Positions 26,088 through 36,906 of a stretch of DNA of 64,000 nt are shown here, one piece after another. The stretch covers positions 72,358 through 136,357 of the forward strand of contig DATHOE010000046.1 in the NCBI GenBank assembly GCA_035485275.1, read 5' to 3'. Under the pieces are notes generated by a model that was not told the origin of the DNA, did not search any database, and was given only the letters and a program-made list of their open reading frames with translations. This stretch comes from DAIDJD01 sp035485275. GTDB lineage: Bacteria; Oederibacteriota; JAJYGY01; DAIDJD01. A program made the translations under genes and the position numbers. Numbering within the stretch: position 1 is the stretch's first letter; each line of letters opens with the position of its first letter.

Positions 26088-26603
26088 TCAGCGGAAAGCT
26101 CCGCGCACCTTGGCGATCAGGGAGGTGGTGGAATGGTCCTTGGGGTCGCCGGTGATGACCACCCTGCCCCCCAGGCTGCGCATGAGCGCCGCCTCGGGCA
26201 CGCTGTCGGGGGTGTAGTCCGTGCCCTTGGCCTGGATCTCGGGGCGCAGCTCCTTCAACAGGGCCGCGGCCGTGGGTTCGCCGAAGGACGTGACGTAGTC
26301 CACGCAGGCCAGGGCGCCCACCAGTTCCGCGCGCTCCTTCAGGGTCATGAGGGGCCGCTTCGGCCCCTTCAATTTGCGCACGCCGGCGTCCGTGTTCAGG
26401 GCCACCACCAGGATCCCCTTGGGCCCGCCGGCCGCCTTCGCCCCCTGCAGGTAGCGCAGATGCCCCACGTGCAGCAGGTCGAAGCACCCGTTGGCGAAGA
26501 CCACCGTGCGCCCCTCGCGCCTGAGCCCCTGGAGCAGCGGCTTCAGGCGCTCGCGTCCCACGAATTTCCCGGCGCTGCGGCCGTCCAAGCCTTTCGCCGC
26601 CAT
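26088..26603 (-). CDS. rfaE2: D-glycero-beta-D-manno-heptose 1-phosphate adenylyltransferase
   Basis: Last nucleotide-activation step of ADP-heptose synthesis. It has 171 residues, a stand-alone version of the C-terminal half of HldE. Nucleotidyltransferase motifs: FANGCFDLLHVGHLRYL (HxGH at about 46-49) and the C-terminal TGDPKDHSTTSLIAKV, where the family has an (S/T)T-type motif. It is separated from the kinase rfaE1 by an aldo/keto-reductase-like gene. Confidence 0.95.
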   Translation of the reverse strand: MAAKGLDGRSAGKFVGRERLKPLLQGLRREGRTVVFANGCFDLLHVGHLRYLQGAKAAGGPKGILVVALNTDAGVRKLKGPKRPLMTLKERAELVGALACVDYVTSFGEPTAAALLKELRPEIQAKGTDYTPDSVPEAALMRSLGGRVVITGDPKDHSTTSLIAKVRGAFR

Positions 26604-26606
26604 GGT

Positions 26607-27590
26607 CTAGGGGACCAGGGGATGGGGCTGGATCTCGCGCAGCCACAGGTCTTTGAGCTTCGCCACCACGGCGGCGTCCAGGACGCCCCGGGCCGCGTCG
26701 ACATTGCCCACCACCTGCTGCCAGGCGCTGATGGAGGCCACCGCGCAGCTGATCTGGGGGAAGCTGAGCACGAATTGCAGCGCGGCCTGGATCGTGGTCG
26801 TTCCGGACTTGGCCACGATGCCTTCCACCTGCTCCTGCAGCGCGGCGCGGCGCACCCGGTCGGCGCGGCTCCAGCGCAGGCGCGAATCCGCGAAGACGTG
26901 GTTGGCGCCGAAGCGCCCGGTCAGCCAGCCGCTGTCCAGGGGCTGCGCCGCGATCAGGCCCAGGCCCTTGTCCGCGGCCGCCTCCAGCACTTGCGCGTTG
27001 GATTGGTTGAAGATGTTCAGGGGGAAGCGCAGCACCTCGACCTCGGGCCGGCCCATGGCCGCGCCCAGCTCGGCGGGGGCGCTCAGGGCGGCGCCCAGGT
27101 GGAGGGCCTTGCCTTGGGCTTTGAGCGCGGACAGGGCCTTCCAGGCGCTGTCGCGGCCCGTGAGCTCCGCCACGATGGGCCGGTCCCACAGCAGGATGTC
27201 CACGTGGTCCGTGCCCATGCTCTTCAGGGCCGCTTCGGTGAGGCGCGGGATCTCCTCAGGGCCGCCGGCCACGCGCAGGCAGACCTGGGCCTGGTGGCGG
27301 CGCTGGCGCATGGCCAGGCCGAGCATGCGCAGGGAGCGGTCCACGCCGGCCACGGAAGCCAGGTCCACCAGGGAGGCCTGCATGTCCAGGGCCAGTCCCA
27401 GGGCGTAGCTGGCCTCCTCGTCGGGCACGGTGGCGAGCCAGCCGGCCTCCAGGGCCGAGGTGCCGACGCCGATCTCGCCGACCAGAAGGCCCGTGGAGCC
27501 CAGGGGCCGCTTGGGCATCACCGGATAGCTCTGACGCGCGGCGTCGAGGTGCGAGGAAAGGTAGCGCGAATGGTTGGTCACCGTGGCCAT
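26607..27590 (-). CDS. Aldo/keto reductase-fold protein lacking most of the catalytic tetrad
   Basis: 327 residues with the AKR barrel outline: RPLGSTGLLVGEIGVGTS at the N-terminus, helix ALKSMGTDHVDILLWDRP and the C-terminal cofactor-region strand. Of the Asp-Tyr-Lys-His tetrad only Asp76 remains; Ala81 replaces Tyr (VDLASVAG for the usual xDTAxxYG), Arg106 replaces Lys and Asp136 replaces His. The cofactor-binding end is also diverged. It lies inside the heptose operon, three bases before rfaE2. It is probably not a classical oxidoreductase; a binding or altered role is possible. Confidence 0.85.
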   Translation of the reverse strand: MATVTNHSRYLSSHLDAARQSYPVMPKRPLGSTGLLVGEIGVGTSALEAGWLATVPDEEASYALGLALDMQASLVDLASVAGVDRSLRMLGLAMRQRRHQAQVCLRVAGGPEEIPRLTEAALKSMGTDHVDILLWDRPIVAELTGRDSAWKALSALKAQGKALHLGAALSAPAELGAAMGRPEVEVLRFPLNIFNQSNAQVLEAAADKGLGLIAAQPLDSGWLTGRFGANHVFADSRLRWSRADRVRRAALQEQVEGIVAKSGTTTIQAALQFVLSFPQISCAVASISAWQQVVGNVDAARGVLDAAVVAKLKDLWLREIQPHPLVP

Positions 27591-27620
27591 GCTGGATCTC
27601 CCAAAACAGCGTGCGGAATT

Positions 27621-28640
27621 TTAACGGTCTTCTTTTTCGAGCAGGGACAGGATCTGGGCCTTGGTCACGCTGGCCGGGCCGCGCTGCATCACGGCGACGC
27701 CGCCGGCGGCGTTGGCCAGCCGCATGGCCAGCCCGGGCTCTGCCCCGGCCGCCAGGGCCAGGGTCATGCAGGCGGCCACGGAATCGCCCGCGCCGTTGAC
27801 GTCCACGCTGTCGGTGGAGCCCAGCACCGGGACGTCGTCGCGGCGTGCGCCCCTGAAGAGGCTCATGCCGCGGCTGCCGCGGGTGACCAGCACCATGCGC
27901 GCGCGCGTGCGCTTCAGCAGCGCCTTGCCGATGCGGTCGAGGTCCTCCTCGCGGTAGTCCTCGAAGCCGGCGGCGGGGGCGGCCTCGGTCTCGTTGGGCG
28001 TGATGACCGTGACCGCCCTGTAGCCGCCGAGCTGGTAGCGGGAGTCCACGCACACGACCAGGCGGGGCAGGCGGGCGGCCAGGGCGTTGACGTGCTTCAG
28101 CAGGCGCGGGGTCATCAGCCCGTTGCCGTAGTCGCTGATAATGAGGGCGTGGGCGCCCTTGATCCGGGCGTCCAGGGCCTTGAGCACGGCGGACTCGGTG
28201 TCCGGGGTGATGGGGCCTTCGGCCTCGTGGTCCAGGCGGATCACCTGCTGGCGGGCCGTGTTGTGGCCGCCGGCCAGCACCCGGATCTTCACCGGGGTGG
28301 TGCGGCCGCTTTCCGTGACCACGCCGCTGGTGTCCACGCCCTTGGCCTTGAAGATGTCCAGCAGGGTGTCGCCGGCCCGGTCCAGGCCCAGCACGCCCAC
28401 CGGCAGGGCGGCCGCGCCCAGGCTGGCGATGTTGCTCACCGGGTTGGCCCCGCCGCCGGGCAGGCTCTGTGTGCGCTCGTGTTTCAGTATCAGCACGGGC
28501 GCCTCGCGCGAGATGCGCGTGGTCTCGCCGAAGACGTATTCGTCCAGCATCAGGTCGCCCAGCACCACGACCCTGAGCTTGGAAAAAGCCTGCAGGACCT
28601 TGGAGGCCGCGGCCAACGACGAGGTCGCTTTCTTTTTCAT
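27621..28640 (-). CDS. rfaE1: D-glycero-beta-D-manno-heptose 7-phosphate kinase (RfaE domain I)
   Basis: PfkB/ribokinase-fold kinase making heptose 1,7-bisphosphate. ATG 28640 gives 339 residues. Motifs: VVLGDLMLDEYVFG, the glycine-rich LPGGGANPVSNIASLG and the catalytic DVNGAGDSVAA near the C-terminus. Fusion to the adenylyltransferase, as in enterobacterial HldE, is absent; the second activity is rfaE2 in the same operon. gmhB is 17 bases upstream. Confidence 0.95.
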   Translation of the reverse strand: MKKKATSSLAAASKVLQAFSKLRVVVLGDLMLDEYVFGETTRISREAPVLILKHERTQSLPGGGANPVSNIASLGAAALPVGVLGLDRAGDTLLDIFKAKGVDTSGVVTESGRTTPVKIRVLAGGHNTARQQVIRLDHEAEGPITPDTESAVLKALDARIKGAHALIISDYGNGLMTPRLLKHVNALAARLPRLVVCVDSRYQLGGYRAVTVITPNETEAAPAAGFEDYREEDLDRIGKALLKRTRARMVLVTRGSRGMSLFRGARRDDVPVLGSTDSVDVNGAGDSVAACMTLALAAGAEPGLAMRLANAAGGVAVMQRGPASVTKAQILSLLEKEDR

Positions 28641-28657
28641 CGCGCCCTTTCCGCCCT

Positions 28658-29299
28658 TCAAGTCCGGCCCAGGATGATGTCCGCGGCCGCGCCCAAATCC
28701 GAAGCCACCCTGTCCGGCGCGGGGGCCTGCCCCTTCGCCTTCAGGGATTCCAGGGTTTTCCGTCCGTAGCCCGTCAGCACCAGGATGCCGCCTTTGAGAC
28801 CGGCGGACTCCGCCAGCCCCAAGTCCGCCTTCTTGTCGCCGACCATCCAGGAGGAGCCCAGGTCCAGGCCCAGCTCGCGGGCCGCCCGCAGGGCCAGGCC
28901 GGGCTTGGGCTTGCGGCAGTCGCACTCGATGCACAGCCCGGGCACGGGCCGCGCCTCCACCCGGCCCCGGGGCAGTTCGCCGTTGTCCGCGGCGGCCAGG
29001 GGGTCGGGATGGTGGGGGCAATAGTATACCCCATCCAGGGCCGCTCCCCCCTCCGCCAGCAGGGCGCGCATGCGCGCGTGCACGGCGTCCACGACGTCCG
29101 CGCCGAAATAGCCGCGGCCCACGCCGCTTTGGTTCGTCAGCACCACCAGGGCGAAGCCCTTTGACCTCAGGCGGTTCAGCGCGGGCGCCACGCCCGGCAG
29201 CAGCGCGTAGCGCGGCAGGTCGGCGCGGTGGATGTAGCCGATCTCCTCGCTCAGGGTCCCGTCGCGGTCCAGGAAGACCGCCGGCCTTAAGGCGCCCAC
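28658..29299 (-). CDS. gmhB: D-glycero-D-manno-heptose 1,7-bisphosphate 7-phosphatase
   Basis: HAD-family phosphatase of ADP-heptose synthesis. GTG 29299; 213 residues. Motif I is FLDRDGTL (about 9-16), motif II LTNQSGVGRG, and motif III/IV CRKPKPGL with VGDKKADLGLAESAG. The GmhB zinc loop is recognisable as YYCPHHP...CIECDC, with a longer insert than usual between the two halves. It begins one base before the preceding gene's stop region ends, so it is tightly coupled. Confidence 0.94.
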   Translation of the reverse strand: MGALRPAVFLDRDGTLSEEIGYIHRADLPRYALLPGVAPALNRLRSKGFALVVLTNQSGVGRGYFGADVVDAVHARMRALLAEGGAALDGVYYCPHHPDPLAAADNGELPRGRVEARPVPGLCIECDCRKPKPGLALRAARELGLDLGSSWMVGDKKADLGLAESAGLKGGILVLTGYGRKTLESLKAKGQAPAPDRVASDLGAAADIILGRT

Positions 29300-30084
29300 C
29301 TAGAAGGCCGCCCCGACCCAGTCCGGGTCGCCCTTCCTGATCAGCCGCAGGGAGGGCCAGTCCGGCCCGTCGAGCGGATGGAAATCGCGGAAGCTACGGT
29401 AGTTGTCCAGGTCCACGGATTTCCAGAAGTCGAAGAACTTGGCCGTGTCGAAGTCGCGGGCGTGGGTCCAGCTCTCCAGCTTCTGCTTGAGCTCGGCCTC
29501 GTCGCGGCCCCACGAGAAATGGAGCATGCGCAGGGGAGAATGGCGCTTCATCTCCTTGGTGTCGCGGCAGCCCGTGTAGCGCCCGCGCCGGCGGGTGGCC
29601 AGGCTGATCCAGGCGCTGTCCTTGTCCACCACCAGGTAGTCCTCGCCGAAGCGCTTGAACACCACGATCCAGCGGCCCAGGACCCTCCAGGAGCGCCAGC
29701 GCTTCAGCAGCCAGGCCCGGAACTCCTGGGGGTTCTGCAGCAGCTCGTCGGAGTCGATCTGCACCACCCAGTTGCCGGGCTTGCAGGCCAGGGACAGGGC
29801 GTTGCGCTCGTGGGTGTCGTTGGCCGGCGCCGAGCCGCGGCTGTGGAAATCGCCCTCCACCAGGGTGATCTTGCCGTCCGGGTCCGCGGCCTTGAGGCGC
29901 CGGCGGAAGTCGCCCTCGTCGAGCTGGAAGGGTTTGCCGTTCCAGGACACGCGGTCCTTGTCGAGCCCCAGGACGATCTCGTCGGCGATGCCGTAGTAGG
30001 AGGCGATCGCGGCCCAGGCGAAGCGGTGGTCGTAGGCCACCGGCGTCACGAAGCTCAGGCCCTTGGCCCGGCCCGGGATGCCGA

Positions 30085-30088
<4 letters not shown>
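29300..30088 (-). CDS. Probable family-2-type glycosyltransferase
   Basis: 262 residues from GTG 30088, overlapping msbA by four bases (GTGA). I do not recognise a named family, but the layout is GT-A-like: an N-terminal strand (LSFVTPVAYDHRFAW), an EIVLGLDK acidic segment and QIDSDELLQNP near 112, which resembles the DxD metal motif. The C-terminal half is rich in Trp, Arg and Lys. Its place between msbA and the heptose genes suggests an LPS core or lipid A-proximal sugar transfer; this is inference. Confidence 0.7.
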
Positions 30089-31836
<1,748 letters not shown>

Positions 31837-31861
31837 GCGCCTTTACCTTGGGGAAACCTAA

Positions 31862-31890
31862 AGTATAACAAGCCTTTTTACCGCTAACAA
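31862..31890 (-). promoter_or_regulatory. Sigma70-type promoter of the msbA operon
   Basis: Minus-strand -35 TTGTTA (31885-31890), 17-base spacer and -10 TATACT (31862-31867), about 26 bases before the msbA start codon. Confidence 0.65.
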
Positions 31891-31935
31891 GGCCCAGAAC
31901 TGGACGGGACAGGGGGATTTAGATTACGATAGGGC

Positions 31936-32793
31936 ATGCTTAAAAAGATCATCGGATTCATCAAGTTGGAACACATGCTCTTTTCGCTGCCCATGCTCCT
32001 CGCGGGCGCGGCCCTTTCCCGACCCTGGATGGGCTGGGGCTTGATCCATTGGCGCAGCCTGGTCTTCATCGTCCTGGCCGGGGCCGGCGCCAGGACCGCG
32101 GCCCTGGCCTTGAACCGCCTATTGGACCGGGCCATCGACGCCCGCAACCCCCGCACCGCCGGCCGTGAACTGCCCAGCGGCAAACTGAGCCCGGCCCAGG
32201 GCTGGGGCATCGCCGCGGGCGGCACGGCCCTGTACCTCGTCTCTGTGGCCGCTCTCAGGACCTGGTTGCTGTGGCTGGCCCCCATTCCCCTGATCATCTT
32301 TGTCCTGTATCCCCTCATGAAACGCTTCACCTGGACCTGCCATTTCGGCGTGGGCCTGGGCCTGGCCCTGGCGCCCCTGGGCGGGGCCCTGGGCTACAAC
32401 CCCGACCTGGACATTGCCACCCCAGTGCTGTGGCTCGCCCTGTTCACCTTCTTCTGGGTCAGCGGCTTCGACGTGCTCTACGCCACCCTGGACGAGGAAT
32501 TCGACATCGCCGAGGGCCTCTTCAGCGTCCCGGCCAAAATGGGCCCGGGCATGGCCCAGGACCTGGGCATGGTCCTGCACGGGGCCGCGCTGCTGTGCCT
32601 GGGCGGCCTGGCCAACGACACGCTGGTGCCCATGGCCGGACCCCTGGCCTGGGCCGCGCTGACCCCGGCCGCGATCCTCCTGCTCCTGGAACAGCGCTTC
32701 GGCTACAGCCTGGAGCCGGGCTCGCCCTTCTTCACCGTCAACGCCTGGATCGGCGTGGCCGTGGCCGCGGCGGTCCTGGTATGCGTCCGTTGA
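31936..32793 (+). CDS. ubiA: UbiA-family prenyltransferase, probable menaquinone (MqnP-type)
   Basis: Membrane prenyltransferase of 285 residues with about eight segments. The two Asp-rich motifs are NRLLDRAIDARNPRTAGREL (near 56-75, NxxxDxxxD) and DVLYATLDEEFDIAEGL (near 180). Proximity to ubiX, ubiD, mqnE and mqnA suggests that it prenylates the 1,4-dihydroxy-6-naphthoate-derived ring of the futalosine menaquinone route rather than 4-hydroxybenzoate. It is the first gene of the plus-strand cluster, and ubiX overlaps its end by 13 bases. Confidence 0.9.
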   Translation: MLKKIIGFIKLEHMLFSLPMLLAGAALSRPWMGWGLIHWRSLVFIVLAGAGARTAALALNRLLDRAIDARNPRTAGRELPSGKLSPAQGWGIAAGGTALYLVSVAALRTWLLWLAPIPLIIFVLYPLMKRFTWTCHFGVGLGLALAPLGGALGYNPDLDIATPVLWLALFTFFWVSGFDVLYATLDEEFDIAEGLFSVPAKMGPGMAQDLGMVLHGAALLCLGGLANDTLVPMAGPLAWAALTPAAILLLLEQRFGYSLEPGSPFFTVNAWIGVAVAAAVLVCVR

Positions 32794-33383
32794 GCCCGGC
32801 CCAAAAGGACGGCGCCCCCGCCCCCAGGACCATCGTCGGCGTCACCGGCGCCACCGGTATCGCCTTCAGCCTGGATTTCCTGGACCGCCTGCAGGGCGAG
32901 AAGTACGCCATCTTCACCCAGTGGGGCCGCCACCTGTTGGCCCACGAAAGCGGCCTGAGCATGGCCGACGTGGAGAAGAAGGTCCTGCGCGTCTTCCCGG
33001 ACACGGATTTGAGCGCCCCGACCAGCAGCGGCAGCACGCGCTTCGACGCCCTGGTCATCCTCCCCTGCAGCGCCGGCACGCTGAACAAGATCGCCGCCGG
33101 CATCGCCGACACACTGCTGACCCGCACCGCCATGGTGGCCCTGAAGGAACGCCGCAAGCTGGTGCTATGCCTGCGCGAGACCCCGGTCAGCACCCAGACC
33201 CTGCGCAACGCCGCGGCCCTGAGCGCGGACGGAGCCGTCATCATGCCCATCATGCCGCCCTACTACATGAACCCGCTCACCACCCAGGCCGTGCTGGAGG
33301 CCTTCTCCCTGCGCCTGCTGCAGGTCCTGGGCCAGTCCCACGAAGACCTTTGGAAGCCGGAACAATTGGAATCCGAACCCTGA
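32781..33383 (+). CDS. ubiX: UbiX-family flavin prenyltransferase
   Basis: Makes prenylated FMN, the cofactor of UbiD decarboxylases. ATG 32781 lies inside the ubiA end; 200 residues. FMN-binding start GVTGATGIAFSLDFL (UbiX usually TGASG), then SSGSTRFDALVILPCSAGTL, ADTLLTRTAMVALKERRKLVL and RETPVSTQTLRN, all family-typical, and MPPYYMNPLT. It serves the UbiD gene 590 bases downstream. Confidence 0.93.
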   Translation: MRPLSPAQKDGAPAPRTIVGVTGATGIAFSLDFLDRLQGEKYAIFTQWGRHLLAHESGLSMADVEKKVLRVFPDTDLSAPTSSGSTRFDALVILPCSAGTLNKIAAGIADTLLTRTAMVALKERRKLVLCLRETPVSTQTLRNAAALSADGAVIMPIMPPYYMNPLTTQAVLEAFSLRLLQVLGQSHEDLWKPEQLESEP

Positions 33384-33429
33384 CCCACGCAGTCCCTCAG
33401 CCCCCAAACCGCCACGGAGAACGAGCACC

Positions 33430-33960
33430 ATGCCCGAAGAGATCGAAGTCCCCACGGAACACCTGCATGAAAGCATGGAGGAAGGCGCCAAAGAAGGCGG
33501 CTTCAACCTGAGGGTGGCCCTCAGCGCGGCCCTGATCGCCGTGCTGGCGGCCGTGTGCGCCCTCTTCGCCGGAAGCTACGCCAACGAGGCCATGCTGGCC
33601 CAGCTCAAGGCCTCGGACCAGTGGTCCTACTACCAGGCCAAGGGCATCAAGTCCTCGGTGCTGGAGGCCAAGCTCGACCTGCTCAAGGCGCTGGGCCGCA
33701 AAGCCAGCCCTAAGGACCTGGAGAAGCTCTCCCAATACGGGAAGGACATGGCGGACATCAAGACCGAGGCCACGGCGCTGGCCCAGGAATCCGAAGACCT
33801 GATGGTGAAACACGAATTGATGGCCAAGGGCGTCACCCTGTTCCAGGTCGCCATCGCGCTGTCGGCCATCGCGGCCCTGACCCGCCGCCGTTTCCTGTGG
33901 CAGGCCGGACTGCTCCTGGGCGCGGCAGGCTCCGTGTTCCTGGTCCTGGGCCTGCGCTGA
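33430..33960 (+). CDS. DUF4337-like membrane protein
   Basis: 176 residues, function unknown. One N-terminal membrane segment (about 29-48), a helical central region (about 50-125) with the recognisable SDQWSYYQAKGIKS motif of the family, and two membrane segments at the C-terminus (around 133-175). It is embedded between ubiX and ubiD with spacings of 46 and 10 bases, so it is co-transcribed with menaquinone genes; whether this is functional or incidental is unknown. Confidence 0.8.
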   Translation: MPEEIEVPTEHLHESMEEGAKEGGFNLRVALSAALIAVLAAVCALFAGSYANEAMLAQLKASDQWSYYQAKGIKSSVLEAKLDLLKALGRKASPKDLEKLSQYGKDMADIKTEATALAQESEDLMVKHELMAKGVTLFQVAIALSAIAALTRRRFLWQAGLLLGAAGSVFLVLGLR

Positions 33961-33970
33961 AGGCCCGGCG

Positions 33971-35770
33971 ATGACCCTGGGCGAATACCTCGGCCTGCTC
34001 GAATCCAAGGGCCTCCTCCACCGGGTCAAGGCCGAGGTGGACGCGCGCTTTGAGATCGGCGAGATCGCCCAGCGGCAGGTGCGCATGGGCGGCGGGCCGG
34101 CCCTGCTCTTCGAGAACGTGAAGGGCTCGGACTTCCCCCTGGCCATCAACCTCAACGCCACGCCCCAGCGCCTGCGCTTGGGGCTCGGCGCGGACCCGGC
34201 CGAGCTGGGAAACAAGCTGGTTGGCCTGCTCAAGGCCATGCAGCCGCCCAGCCTGGGGGCCCTCTGGCGCCACCGCAGCGCCTTGAGCCGCGGGCTGTCC
34301 ATGCGGGTCAAGCGACTGGGCTCCAGCCCGGTGCAGGACGTGGTCGACCTCAAGCCCGACCTGGGGCGCCTGCCGATCCTGCACTGCTGGCCCCAGGACG
34401 CGGGGCGCTTCATCACCCTGCCCTTGGTGCACACCGTCAGCCCCCTGACGGGCAAGGGCAACCTGGGCATGTACCGCATGCAGGTCCACAACGCCTCCGA
34501 GACCGGCATGCACGTGCAGATCGTGCGCGGCACGGAAGCCCACGCCCAGCAGGCCGGCCCCGGGGCGAAACTCCCCTGCGCCGTGGCCCTGGGAGGCGAT
34601 CCGGCCCTCATCCTTTCCGCCATCTTCCCCCTGCCCGAGGACGTGGAGGAGCTGCCCTTCGCCGGCCTGCTGCGGGGCAAGCCCCAGACCCTGGTGCGCG
34701 CCAAAACCCAGCCCCTGTGGGTCCCCGCCGACGCCGAGTTCATTTTGGAAGGGGTGATAGACCTGGCGGACCGGCGCATGGAGGGCCCCTTCGGGGACCA
34801 CTTCGGCCATTACAGCCACGCGGCCCCCTATCCCACCTTCAAACTGTCGGCCATGACCCACCGCAAAAACGCGGTGTACCCGGCCACGGTGGTGGGCAAG
34901 CCGCCCCAGGAGGACAAGGTCTGGGGCGAGGCCATCAACGCCTTCAGCAAGCCGATCCTCAAGCTCATGCACCCCGAGATCGAGGACTTCTGGACCTTCT
35001 ACGAGGCCGGCTTCCACAACCTCCTCAGCGTGGCCGTGAAGCAGCGCCACGCCAAGGAGGGCGTCAAAACCGCCCTGGGGCTCCTGGGCCAGGGCCAATT
35101 GAGCCTGTGCAAGGTGGTGGCGCTGGTGGACAAGGACGTGGATCCCAAGGATTTCATGGCGGTCCTGCGCGAGGCGAAAAAGAACTTCGACCCCCGCGAA
35201 GACGCGCTGCTGCTGCCGGGCACGCCTTTGGACACCCTGGACTTCACCAGCTACACCATGAACCTGGGCTCCAAATTGATCCTCGATTTCACCTCCAGCC
35301 GGGGCCTGACCCCGGACGCACCGAAGCGGGGCGCGGGGGCCAAACCCAAGGCCAAGGACGCCGTCTACAAGCCGGACCAGGTGCGGCGCCTGGCGGGCCC
35401 CTCCTACGCCGGCCAGTTGAGCTGGCAGGACAGCCTTTTGGTGGTGAAAATCAGGAACGCGGGCAGGCCCGGCGCCTCCCTGCTGGCCAAGCTCCTGAAG
35501 GCGCCCCTGGGCGGCCACAAGATCGTCGCATTGGTCAGCGACGACGTGGACCTCACGGACCCGGTCAGCGTGCTGTGGGGCCTGTTCACGCGCTTCGACG
35601 CGGCCCGCGACATCCAGTTCACCCGCTCCAGCCTGCGCCAGGCCTGGCCCCTGCACGAGGGCGTCCTGGGAATAGACGCCACATGGAAACGGGGCTACCC
35701 TGATCCCGTGGAAATGCCGTCCGAGATTGTGCGCAGGGTGGACGAACGCTGGCACGAATACGGATTTTGA
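33971..35770 (+). CDS. ubiD: UbiD-family prenyl-FMN decarboxylase (menaquinone, MqnL-type)
   Basis: 599 residues. UbiD signature segments: GNLGMYRMQVHNASETGMHVQ (about 162-182), ADAEFILEGVIDL and EGPFGDHFGHYS near 275 (usual EGPFGE; the second acid is Asp here). Known chemistry is reversible decarboxylation of aromatic acids using prenylated FMN. With the UbiA and UbiX neighbours and mqnE/mqnA directly downstream, decarboxylation of prenylated 1,4-dihydroxy-6-naphthoate is the probable step. Confidence 0.9.
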   Translation: MTLGEYLGLLESKGLLHRVKAEVDARFEIGEIAQRQVRMGGGPALLFENVKGSDFPLAINLNATPQRLRLGLGADPAELGNKLVGLLKAMQPPSLGALWRHRSALSRGLSMRVKRLGSSPVQDVVDLKPDLGRLPILHCWPQDAGRFITLPLVHTVSPLTGKGNLGMYRMQVHNASETGMHVQIVRGTEAHAQQAGPGAKLPCAVALGGDPALILSAIFPLPEDVEELPFAGLLRGKPQTLVRAKTQPLWVPADAEFILEGVIDLADRRMEGPFGDHFGHYSHAAPYPTFKLSAMTHRKNAVYPATVVGKPPQEDKVWGEAINAFSKPILKLMHPEIEDFWTFYEAGFHNLLSVAVKQRHAKEGVKTALGLLGQGQLSLCKVVALVDKDVDPKDFMAVLREAKKNFDPREDALLLPGTPLDTLDFTSYTMNLGSKLILDFTSSRGLTPDAPKRGAGAKPKAKDAVYKPDQVRRLAGPSYAGQLSWQDSLLVVKIRNAGRPGASLLAKLLKAPLGGHKIVALVSDDVDLTDPVSVLWGLFTRFDAARDIQFTRSSLRQAWPLHEGVLGIDATWKRGYPDPVEMPSEIVRRVDERWHEYGF

Positions 35771-35805
35771 ACTTCTCCCCAAGCCCAAACTTTTCAGAGC
35801 ACAGC

Positions 35806-36906
35806 ATGGCGACCAACGAACCAAACTTCGAATTCCGCGACAAGGCCCTGGCCCCCATCTGGGAGAAGGTCCGCTCCCGGAAGCGCCTGTCCGAGGCCGA
35901 CGGGATGGCCCTGATCCAGACCCACGACGTCACCACCCTGGGCCTCATGGCCAACTGGGAGACCGAGCGGCGCCACGGCAAGAACGCCTACTTCGTCACC
36001 AACCGCCAGTGCAACCCCACCAACGTCTGCGTGCTGAACTGCAAGTTCTGCGAGTTCGCCCGCCGCAAGGGCGAGGACGGCGCCTGGGAGATGGACCGCG
36101 AGGAGATCCTGGCCCACGGCGAAGGCGTGCACGAGGTGCACATCGTCGGCGGCCTGCACCCGGACTGGCGCTTCGACAAGTACCTGGCCATCGTGAAGGA
36201 TTTCCGGGAACGCTTCCCCAAGCTGGGGATCAAGGCCTGGACCGCGGTGGAGATCGAGTGGTTCGCCCGCCTGGAGCGGCGCAGCATCACGGACATCCTG
36301 AAGGACCTGCGCGCGGCCGGCCTGGACGCCCTGCCGGGCGGGGGCGCCGAGGTCTTCAGCGAACGCGTGCGCAAGGAGCTGTTCTTCCCGAAGATCGGCT
36401 GGAAGGAATGGCGCGCCGTGCACCTGGCCGCCCACCAGCTCGGCATCAAGACCAACGCCACCCTGCTCTACGGCCACATCGAGACCTACGCCGAGCGCGT
36501 CGACCACATGCTCAAGCTGCGCCAGCTCGAGGACGAGGCGCCCGGCTTCATGGCCTTCATCCCCCTGGCCTTCTCCCAGGGCGAGACGGGCATCCCGGTG
36601 AACCGCCAGGGCGCGGTGGAGGACGTGCGCACCATCGCCACGGCCCGCCTGCTGCTGGACAACTTCGACCACATCAAGGCCTACTGGGTCCTGCTCAGCC
36701 CGGACCTGGCCAGCCTGGCCCTCAACTTCGGCGCCAGCGACCTGGACGGCACCATCGGCCGCGAGAAGATCATGCACATGGCCGGCAACCAGAGCCCGGA
36801 GGGCCTGGCCAAGGAGGCCATGCGCCGCCTGATCCGCGAGGCCGGCAAGACCCCGGTGGAGCGCGACATCTTCTACCGCCCCGCCGAAGAGATGGTCCCG
36901 GCCTGA
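35806..36906 (+). CDS. mqnE: Aminofutalosine synthase (radical SAM)
   Basis: Adds the adenosyl radical of SAM to 3-enolpyruvyl-benzoate in the futalosine pathway. ATG 35806 gives 366 residues. The Fe-S motif is CVLNCKFC, preceded by the family's NRQCNPTNV. Other markers are HIVGGLHPDWRFDKYL, AVEIEWFARL, LPGGGAEVFSERVR and LLYGHIET. These distinguish it from the paralogous MqnC at 55780. mqnA follows with a one-base overlap (TGATG). Confidence 0.95.
   Translation: MATNEPNFEFRDKALAPIWEKVRSRKRLSEADGMALIQTHDVTTLGLMANWETERRHGKNAYFVTNRQCNPTNVCVLNCKFCEFARRKGEDGAWEMDREEILAHGEGVHEVHIVGGLHPDWRFDKYLAIVKDFRERFPKLGIKAWTAVEIEWFARLERRSITDILKDLRAAGLDALPGGGAEVFSERVRKELFFPKIGWKEWRAVHLAAHQLGIKTNATLLYGHIETYAERVDHMLKLRQLEDEAPGFMAFIPLAFSQGETGIPVNRQGAVEDVRTIATARLLLDNFDHIKAYWVLLSPDLASLALNFGASDLDGTIGREKIMHMAGNQSPEGLAKEAMRRLIREAGKTPVERDIFYRPAEEMVPA

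Noticed and set aside
26088..28640. A broken hldE gene split by insertion of the aldo/keto-reductase-like gene.
   Set aside because: Both halves have their own starts, complete domains and full motifs; separate rfaE1 and rfaE2 genes are normal in many bacteria.
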